Shown piece by piece: positions 56,071 to 64,000 of a DNA stretch of 64,000 nucleotides. The first letter of the stretch is position 1. Each line of letters begins with the position of its first letter. A program made the translations under genes and the position numbers. The DNA comes from Dryomyza anilis (Eukaryota > Arthropoda > Insecta > Diptera > Dryomyzidae), in contig OX638132.1 of NCBI GenBank assembly GCA_951804985.1, positions 104,336,026 to 104,400,025 on the forward strand, in the 5' to 3' direction. The notes under the pieces are model-generated. The model ran no database searches, was not told where the DNA came from, and worked only from the letters and a program-made list of their open reading frames with translations.

Positions 56071-57380
56071 ACCATTTCTTTATACTTAAATTTATTCATC
56101 CACTTTTTATAATGTTTTTTTTGTAATCCCTTCTTAATTCGATTTCAGCGTCAAAAGAATATAATTCAATTTTTCTTTTTTTCCTAAATAGATCTTTTTC
56201 TATTCAATAGATCTCCATGATTTATGCGTTTTTAAGAAAGCAATTTAAATTATTTGACCATATTTTAATTTAATTCTTGGGTATCCTTTTCTCGTGTCCG
56301 CAGCAACTTTATCATAATTTTCACATTTTCGCTTTTTCAATTACGCTTTTGTAAACAAGCCGAAAATTACTCTTTTTTGACTTTAATTAAAGCAATATTC
56401 ACTGAATACAAAAAAATTAGTCTTCTCCGTTGCATAAAAACAAACAAAACACGCAAAAAAGTCCAAAATAAATACGAAAAAGGACATTTTTCCAGGCGAG
56501 TGGCTTAGCGGAATTAGCTGTTATCGCTGGCAGTGAATCTCATCAGCAGCTCTGATCTTTGCACTTAGTAAAATTAATGCAAATACTTGAGGGTCACAAA
56601 CTAAATAAAAAGAACTGAAACCAACTCTATGCAACCAAACCCTTTTCTACTCCGCCCACGCAATGCAATGGTAAAAAGTGGTCAGAATAAAAAAAAAAAC
56701 AAAGCCACAAAAAACGGATTTAAATAGTCATGCGAGACGAGGCACCTACAGGGTGGGTGCTGGATGTCGGGCAGCGATAACCATTGAAGTTAACAAAATA
56801 TAAAAGAGTTAAAATTGGCTTCCAAAAAAAAGCGACCGAAGCGCCAACATCATCTTGATTAGCATGGGTTGGGTGGGTTATGCGGAGAAAGGCTGAGGAG
56901 AATGATGTTTATTTGCTTTCTGTGGTCATGGAGAGTGAAATTTGGCAACAGTGGAGAAAATACAAAATTAATTGATTGCTGTATTTTATATTTGATTTTC
57001 AAGCATTTTTGATTTTAGATAAAATTCGAATTTTTCTCTCACAAAGACGAACATCATATAAACATTTAAAACTAACCTATAGGTGCGACAAACTAATCAG
57101 ATTAACATACATCAAACGGTAGACAACATTTTTTACAGTGAAGTTTTTATAAAAATCAACCTACTTTCAAAATATTTCTGGATTATAAAATGCCAAAAAA
57201 TTGAATAACTTTCCCCAGTTAAAATTTCTGACAATACTTCAACTCGACATTTTTTTATTATATTGGTTTATTCATCAATTAGCATAACGTATATAAAATA
57301 TCTGTTGATTTAGATAATAAATACGGATTTTGTGTGGCTATATCCTGGCCGAAACGCAAATATGTTTGTTTTTTGCCATA
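56071..57380. other. Intergenic DNA, no recognised gene
   Basis: A slightly GC-richer part at 56.47-56.95 kb has no defined exon. The rest is A+T-rich. Confidence 0.45.
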
Positions 57381-57383
57381 CAT

Positions 57384-57595
57384 TTTCATGGGTGCAAGAT
57401 CCAATAGTGTTGTGAAGGCATTATTTGTTTATTTTTAACGCAGCTATCGATTGACACCATTATTTAAAAATAATTTGCCAAAAATTTTTCTTTGCTAATA
57501 AAAAAAAAATAATTAAAAATAATGTTCCCAATCGATAGGTGCGTTAAAAACAAACAATTAATGCCTTTACGTAATTATTTTAACTTGTACCAATA
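57384..57595. mobile_element. Foldback element, copy 1
   Basis: The left arm (GGTGCAAG ... AAGGCATTATTTGTTTATTT TTAACGCAGCTATCGATTG) is mirrored by the right arm (CAATCGATAGGTGCGTTAAA AACAAACAATTAATGCCTTT ... TTGTACC). The loop is A+T-rich, about 45 bp. It shares the ACCTATCGATTG core with copy 2. Confidence 0.8.
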
Positions 57596-57616
57596 AGAAG
57601 TAATCGCTTGCATATA

Positions 57617-57950
57617 GCAAAATTCGAAAAAATCTCGTCATACCAAAAGGGCGAATCTTTTCGTTTTTTTGCCATAACTTTTTATTGGTAGAAGATAAAA
57701 TAGCGGTGTAAAGCAATTAATTGTTTGTTTTTAAAGCACCTATCGATTGGCATCATTATTTAAAAATAATGTGCCAAACATTTTTCTTGCAAATAACAAA
57801 AACTCTAAAAATTATTTTTAAATAATCGATAGGTGCTTTAAGAACAAACAATTCATGTCTAAATTATACCACTAAAAAGTTATAGCAAAATAACGAAAAG
57901 ATTCACCTTTTTTACATGACAAGATTTTCAATTTTTCAAATTCGCCTTTT
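57617..57950. mobile_element. Foldback element, copy 2, ~330 bp
   Basis: Left arm: AATTCGAAAAAATCTCGTCA, GGGCGAATCTTTTCGTTTTT, GCCATAACTTTTTATTGGTA, AATTGTTTGTTTTTAAAGCA CCTATCGATT. The right arm is its inverse, running to TCAAATTCGCC. Arms are about 150 bp and similar over nearly their whole length. If transcribed, it would form a long hairpin. Another single arm fragment lies at about 58.02-58.06 kb. Confidence 0.85.
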
Positions 57951-58060
57951 TGGTTTTGTCTTTTGTGGCAAGAAATATCCAAGAGGAAAAACTACATTCA
58001 AAAATGTAAAAAAAAAGCAAATGTCAAAAATTACAGATTCGTCCCTTTGGCATGATAGTG

Positions 58061-59290
58061 ACGATATGTTGTAATTTTAAGATTTTGAAATATTCTCTTT
58101 TGTTGAATTGTTTGTTGTATATGCACCACTGTACAGTTGACTTGGGACTATTTATTTTTCGTTGTTGTTCTTATTGCTTGAATTCACACATAAATCGCAG
58201 AGAAACCCGAAGACGAAATATTTTATTTTCTTTTAGAGGTAAAAGAAATACAAAAGGACGCATTTTCAATACTTTTATAGGTTTTCTTTTTTTTATAATT
58301 CTACCCTCGGTTTGAGTAACTCCTAAATCATGCTGTTTTGTTCCTTTCCTTGCTTATGCGCCGTATTTATTTAGGTTCACGATATCATTTTATTATATTT
58401 TTAAATTGTATTTTCTCAACATTGATTCAGTTATTTGAAGTGTTTGGTTTTTATGAGGTGGCAACGTTACTTTAAGGCATGGCACCACATTTCAGCTTCT
58501 CAATTAAAATAAAACACATTTACTAGAGCGCAAAAACATTAAAAATAATTCTGCCACAAACTGTAACAAATGTGCCTTGTGGTGCATCTATTTGTCAGGC
58601 TTTTATTTCTGCCAAACGAGGTTCTTTAGCCATCAGAAATGTCGTCAGCACTCTGGTGCATGTGGCCAACACATCATACTCTCGCAAGTTGTTGACCAAA
58701 ATTTCTTGCCAAATAGGCTTAAAAGTGTTTGCCGCCTCAGCAGCTGTTGCTGTTGCAGTCGCCTTCCATGGGAAGTTGCAGGTCCTTCGCCCAGAAGCAG
58801 CAACAGCAGCAGGTGTGCATTACAAAGTATCGCCTGGAGAATGCAGTGTGTGTGTGTGTTTGTGGGACTTGGGAAAAATCACTAGATGGCGCTGCTGAAA
58901 TGTACAATTGACCATAAAAGCTTATTGCTGGCCAAAAGCAAATGTTGGCAAAATAGTTTGTGAGGCCTAAGAGAATTATTTTGTATGCCACCTTTTCTAC
59001 TAATTCTTTTGGTTGTTTTTCTACTTGTGGCTATTTGTTGGTTTCTGATGTTAGTATATGCCAAAGAACAGGGCTCCTTGATTATTAGTGTTAATGTTTA
59101 CACTTGAAGAAATAACTCAAATTGGCTTTCTAAATGTTGCTACTAACTGCATTTTTCATTAGCGTTTAGCTTGAAATTTAATATTGATTGAATTTTGTTG
59201 AAAAAACTTTTTTAAATTTTTTTTTTTTTTTAATTTTTAACTCGGGACGAAAATATCTAAAAAGTTTTTTCTTTTAAATTAAATATTCTT
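58061..59290. other. Intergenic DNA with a GC-richer stretch at 58.56-58.92 kb
   Basis: Frames of 60-108 codons are open on both strands at 58.57-58.99 kb, with CAG/GCAGCAG and GTGTGTGTG words. None matches a family and no splice sites pair convincingly. It may be a leader or regulatory region. Confidence 0.4.
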
Positions 59291-59295
59291 CTGAT

Positions 59296-61502
59296 TTTTT
59301 ACATCCTTTACCTTCTGTACCTTTTCTGCCTTATTTACCTCCTACTTCCTTACCTCCTTTTTAACATTATTTACCTTCTTAAACTTATTTACCGTCTTAA
59401 CATTCTTTACCTTATTTACCTTTTTACTTTCATTGCCTTCTTTACCTTCTTGGCATTCTTTACCTCTTTACATTCTGTACAATTTTTACCTTCTTCACGT
59501 TCTTCAGATTATTTACCTTCTTTACTTTCTTTACCACCTCTTCCTTTTTCACCTTCTTTACCTCCTTACCTTCTTTAGTTTCTTTACCTTATTTACCTTC
59601 TGTACCTTCTTTAACTTCTTTACCTCCTTTACCTTTTTTACCTTCTTTACCTACTTTACCTTCTTTACCTTTTTCACCCTCTGTATCTTCTTTATCTTCT
59701 TTATATCCTTTACCTTCTTTACTTTATCTTCTTTACCTTCTTTACCTTATTTTCCTTCTTTACCTTCTTTACCTTATTTACCTTCTTTACCTTCTTTATC
59801 TTCTTTACCTTTTTTACCTTATTTACCTTATTTACCTTCTTAACCTACTTAACCTTCTTAACCTTCTTAACCTTCCTAACCTTCTTAGCATTCTTTACCT
59901 CTTTACATTCTGTACAATTTTTACCTTCTTCACGTTCTTCAGATTATTTACCTTCTTTACTTTCTTTACCACCTCTTCCTTTTTCACCTTCTTTACCTTC
60001 TTTACCTCCTTACCTTCTTTACCTTCTTTACCTTATTTACCTTCTGTACCTTCTTTAACTTCTTTACCTTCTTTACCTTCTTTACCTCCTTTACTTTTTT
60101 TTACCTTCTTTACCTACTTTACCTTCTTTACCTACTTAACCTTCTTTACCTTCTTTACCTTCTTTACCTTCTTTACCTTCTTTACCTTCTTTACCTTCTT
60201 TACCTTCTTTACCTTCTTTACCTTCTTTACCTTTTTCACCTTCTGTATCTTCTTTATCTCCTTTACCTTCTTTACTTTATTTACCTTCTTTACCTTCTTT
60301 ACCTTCTTTATCTTCTTTACCATCTTAACCTTCTTTACTTTCTTTACCTTATTTACCTTCTTTACCTTCTTTATCTTCTTTACCTTATTTTCCTTCTTTA
60401 CCTTCTTTACCTTATTTACCTTCTTTACCTTATTTACCTTCTTTACCTTTTTACCTTATTTACCTTATTTACCTTATTTACCTTCTTTACCTTCTTTACC
60501 TTCTTTACCTTCTTAACCTTCTTAACCTTCTTAACCTTCTTAACCTTCTTAACCTTCTTAACCTTCTTAACCTTCTTAACCTTCTTAACCTTCTTAACCT
60601 TCTTAACCTTCTTAACCTTCTTAACCTTCTTAACCTTCTTAACCTTCTTAACCTTCTTAACCTTCTTAACCTTCTTAACCTTCTTAACCTTCTTAACCTT
60701 CTTAACCTTCTTAACCTTCTTAACCTTCTTAACCTTCTTAACCTTCTTAACCTTCTTAACCTTCTTAACCTTCTTAACCTTCTTAATCTTCTTAACCTTC
60801 TTAGATTTCTTAACCTTCTTAACCTAATTAACCTTCTTAACCTTCTTAACCTTCCTAACCTTCTTAACATTCTTAACCTTCTTAACCTTCTTAACCTTCT
60901 TAACCTACTTAACCTTCTTAACCTTCTTAACCTTCTTAACCTCCCTAACCTTCTTTACATTCTTAACCTTCTTAACCTTCTTAACCTTCTTAACCTTCTT
61001 TACCTTCCTTACCTTCTTTACCTTCTTTCCCTTCTTTCCCTTCTTTCCCTTCTTTACCTTCTTTACCTTATTTAGCTTCTTTACCTATTTCACCTTCTTC
61101 ACCTTTTTCACCTTCTTTATCTTCTTTATCTTCTTTACCTTCTTTACCTTCTTTACGTTCTTTACCGTCTTTGCCTTCTTTGCCTTCTTTACCTTCTTTA
61201 ATTTGTTTACCTTCTTTACCTTTACCGCCTCTATCTTCTTTATCTTCTTCATCTTCTTTACCAACTTATTTACCTTCCGTACCTTCCATATCTTATCTGT
61301 TTTCTTTACTTTCTTTACCTTCTTGACTTTCTTTACCTTCTCTACCTTCATTACCGTTCTTTACCTTCTTTACCTTCTTTACCTTCTTTACCTTCTTTAC
61401 CTTCTTTACCTTCTTTACCTTCTTTACCTTCTTTACCTTCTTTACCTTCTTTGCCTTCTTTACCTTCTTTACCTTCTTTACCTTCTTTACCTTCTTTATC
61501 AT
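59296..61502 (+). repeat. 9-bp satellite array, (TTTACCTTC)n and (TTAACCTTC)n
   Basis: About 2.2 kb of a 9-bp repeat. Most is TTTACCTTC with scattered variants; a homogeneous block of TTAACCTTC runs from about 60511 to 60998 (some 50 units). A longer segment starting GCATTCTTTACCTC and including TTCACGTTCTTCAGATTATT occurs twice (from about 59453 and 59888), a 435-bp internal duplication. As 9 is a multiple of 3, frames stay open and give (LRR)n, (KKV)n or (FFT)n chains. These are not proteins. Confidence 0.95.
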
Positions 61503-62345
61503 CATTTATTCTCTTATTCCATCTTTACCATCGGAAGAAATAAAAGATGGTAAACGAAAAAAGTTACCTTCTTCATATTCATCTAATGGGAAATCGGTAA
61601 CTCTTAAATTTCCCAAAAAGTAAATGTTGAGTCGCAGACTTGTGGGTGTTTAACTGTCCGCCGCCTTTATTCGATGAGGTGCTAAAGCAGGGACTCGAGA
61701 TTTTCAGCGCTGTTTTGTTTCACATTTAAAGCCTTTTGATTGCCTCAATGAATACCTGTCTGGCGACATAAGGTTCTGTAAGGATGTAAGTGTGTGTGTG
61801 TGTTGTGTGTTAGCGCCGTTTTCTTTCATTTCGGAAATGTTACGGTAATAAATTTTCCACTGTAAAGCCGACAAAAGGATACACTTTACACATATGCGCC
61901 ATGTTTTTAATGCTTCGCAGTGCATGTGTGTTTGAGTGTGAAAAAGTATGTGTAGATGTGTGTGCGTGTGTTGGTGGAGGCGTCAAAAAGGACGCACGGC
62001 GCACTAAACTCTGCTTCGTGTTACGTGTTTCTTGTAAGCCTGCCCGATTACAAGAGCGCCAAGATTGCTATCGCTTTAGCAACAGCAGGAAACAACAGGC
62101 AACTACAACAAAATCAACAACAAAACTACTACACTTTTGTAGATGTCTATATATGTGTGCCTGTGTGTGTGAGTGTGTGCGAATTTGTGTTTGTATGTTG
62201 TGCGCCGTGTATGATGATGTATGACCGGCGGCGCAGCGCGTATGGTGTGAAAATTTGTTTTATTTTGTTGTGCGGCGCATAAATTTAAATGAATTCCAGG
62301 GGCAGCAGAAAACTGTGCGATACTGAATTTTATTTGCACTTCGGG
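61503..62345. other. GC-richer stretch, no gene established
   Basis: Frames of 73-108 codons overlap on both strands; they include (GT)n-derived Cys/Val runs and a CAACAACA-rich part at 62.08-62.13 kb. No known domain was recognised. It may be a regulatory or leader region of a neighbouring gene. Confidence 0.4.
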
Positions 62346-63470
62346 ACGACGTTTAATGCTTAGTTTCGAATTTTTTCAACATTAAACGAATGGCTACAAT
62401 TGGCACTTAAATGCGTGAGAATAAATCAAACAAATATTAAATGTTACTCATATGATGTACGGTGAACCAAATGATGCAATTTTTGAACAAAATTAAACTT
62501 TATTGAATTTTCAATAAATTTTTCACTATTATATAAGTAAGAGACCCACTAAGAATATTCAGCAACTATTTTCCCAATATCATCAATAGTTTAAGAGATA
62601 TAAGTGTGCAAAGGTAGGACAAAAATAGCATTCCATACATTAAATTATGAATGTACATATGGAACATAACTAAATTATCCTTGCATATCCTCTGAAACCC
62701 TTAAAATGGTATTTAGTCTTTTACAAAAAAAAAACACCATTTAAAGAAGAAATTGAGCATCTGGTTTGCTTCGGTTTACAATAAAGTTAAATACTACCAT
62801 TTTCATTAGACATTTTATTATTAAACATAAACGCACTATTCAAAGTTTATATTTGTGGCAATCAGCACTTACTGTGCTAAAAATACTTTAATATTTTTGT
62901 TTTAATTTTTTAAGTATTCCGTTTTTAGAAATTTTATTTGTCAATATTTTTAAAATGAATTTTCATTCGCTTTATTTTATTCGCTTTATTTTATTCACAA
63001 ATAAAAGTTTAATCTTTTTGTAAAAATTATATTTTATTTAAACACGATAAAGCGATATATTTATAAAAATTATAATAATAATAAAAAATTTAAAATATGA
63101 AAGTTCCGTAAAAATTTCCTTTTAATAATTACAATTTTCATGTTTATAATTTGATATCAATTAAACCCTGCAATATCCTTCATTTTCTTATTTCGGATCA
63201 ATACAATATTTCTGAAAAAAAACAACAATTTGATATTCACTCCAGATTTTGAGAAATAACATGACAAAAACTGCCCTTTTTATTCTAATTTTACATATTT
63301 TTTTTTTGTAAATTTATTCCAAGGCATGCAATATCCTTCATTACACTAACTTATTACTTATACACTGAACAAAAGAAAAGTGTAATAAAAAATATTATGT
63401 AAATTAAAGAAAATAGAACAAATAGATAAAATGTATGCTGTTAATCGAAATGAAGGTTTTACATTTTTGT
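62346..63470. other. AT-rich intergenic DNA, no feature seen
   Basis: TTTATTCGCTTTATT and AATATCCTTCATT recur twice each. Nothing else is supported. Confidence 0.5.
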
Positions 63471-63473
63471 TTA

Positions 63474-64000
63474 GGGGTTTTTCAAATGGGTTTTTCAAAT
63501 GGGACGCTAGAAAAGTAGAGCGACAGGGACAGCAAACGACGTCATATTTCTTGCCGCTCTTTTGACATTTCTCTTTGCCAACAACGAGTCGAAATTATTA
63601 AAATTTACTACCGAAATTCAGAGTCAGTGGCCTCAAGAGCGCTACGTCCAATTTATGGTCGTCATAATCGTCCTAGCAGATCAACAATTGAGCGTCTAGT
63701 GGAAAAATTTGAATCCACAGGCACAGTACAAAATGTTCCCGTGCCAGTGAGACAAAGAAGTGCCCGTAGTGTCGAGAATATTGCTGCCGCTGAGGCTTCA
63801 GTTGAAGAAAGCCCAAATGTGTCTCTCACACGTCGTTCTCAAGCGTTGGGCATCTCTGTGACGTCCTTGTTGCGAATTTTGCGAAAAGATCTTGGCCTAC
63901 ATTCTTACAAAATCAAATTGACGCAAGAACTGAAGCCGCTTGACCACCAGAAGCGTCGTATATTCGTGAATTGGGCTGAGCAACAACTTGAAAATGATTC
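63474..64000 (+). mobile_element. Second DD41D transposon copy, cut by the window end
   Basis: It starts after TA (63472-63473) with GGGGTTTTTCAAATGG. A 14-bp stretch of the terminal repeat is doubled (GGGTTTTTCAAATG twice). The rest follows the 50.5-kb element to the last base of the window. Its right end is not visible. Confidence 0.85.
63588..64000 (+). pseudogene. Transposase of the second DD41D copy, start codon deleted, 3' end outside window
   Basis: From VEIIKIYYRNSESVASRALR to WAEQQLENDS the frame is open without a stop and closely matches the 50.5-kb transposase, including AAA (Lys) where that copy has TAA. About 37 bp holding the start codon are deleted: CATTTCTCTT joins directly to TGCCAACAACGAG. 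Relative to the other copy it has a 6-bp deletion and a 3-bp insertion, both in frame. The catalytic part lies beyond the window. Confidence 0.8.

Noticed and set aside
60505..60870. 121-codon minus-strand frame of (LRR)n
   Set aside because: It is the 9-bp satellite read in one frame; the same applies to the (KKV)n frames at 60132-60323 and 61085-61505 and the (FFT)n frames at 59433-59843 and 61203-61553.
60511..60998. TTAACC-like repeat as a telomere
   Set aside because: The period is 9, not 5-7, it is internal, and flies lack telomerase-type repeats. It is a local satellite variant.

Overview
The window is AT-rich, gene-poor DNA from an insect, and most likely a higher fly (Diptera). The evidence is one clear fly-type calnexin gene with short GT-AG introns, a DD41D-type Tc1/mariner transposon, tRNA-derived SINEs, solo LTRs with four-base ATAT target duplications, and abundant foldback and terminal-inverted-repeat elements. 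Species cannot be fixed from the sequence alone.

Layout. 1-31.6 kb: no convincing gene. This stretch holds two tRNA-derived SINE families (about 0.5, 5.2, 5.9, 16.4, 28.1 and 30.3 kb), three copies of one solo LTR (11.7, 18.3 and 22.0 kb), 220-bp MITEs nested in one of those LTRs and free at 25.0 kb, two internally rearranged derivatives of the DD41D transposon (6.1 and 24.4 kb), a diverged dispersed repeat with a hairpin start (0.9, 8.9, 25.3 and 28.7 kb), and a minisatellite (23.2-23.9 kb). 32.4-37.4 kb: calnexin on the minus strand. I resolved ten constitutive or alternative coding exons plus one more, with a 5' UTR intron, joining to about 629-631 residues. 37.4-50 kb: mostly AT-rich DNA with a Harbinger-like MITE cluster (42.0-42.7 kb), GC-richer promoter-like stretches (43.3-44.3 and 49.1-49.8 kb) and a T-rich tract (46.4-47.2 kb). 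50-64 kb: an almost full DD41D transposon with a broken transposase gene (50.5-51.8 kb), an AT-rich satellite (54.8-56.1 kb), two long foldback elements (57.4-57.95 kb), a 2.2-kb array of a 9-bp repeat (59.3-61.5 kb), and a second DD41D copy cut off by the window end.

The most interesting signal in a real gene is in calnexin. Two adjacent phase-0 exons each encode a transmembrane helix and begin with similar residues (KTFFHRLM and ETFLNKLV). This looks like a duplicated exon giving alternative membrane anchors, or a two-helix form if both are spliced in. Among mobile DNA, the DD41D family shows how an autonomous element gives rise to foldback derivatives: a full copy, a copy lacking its start codon, and two palindromic rearrangements with TA duplications all lie in this one window.
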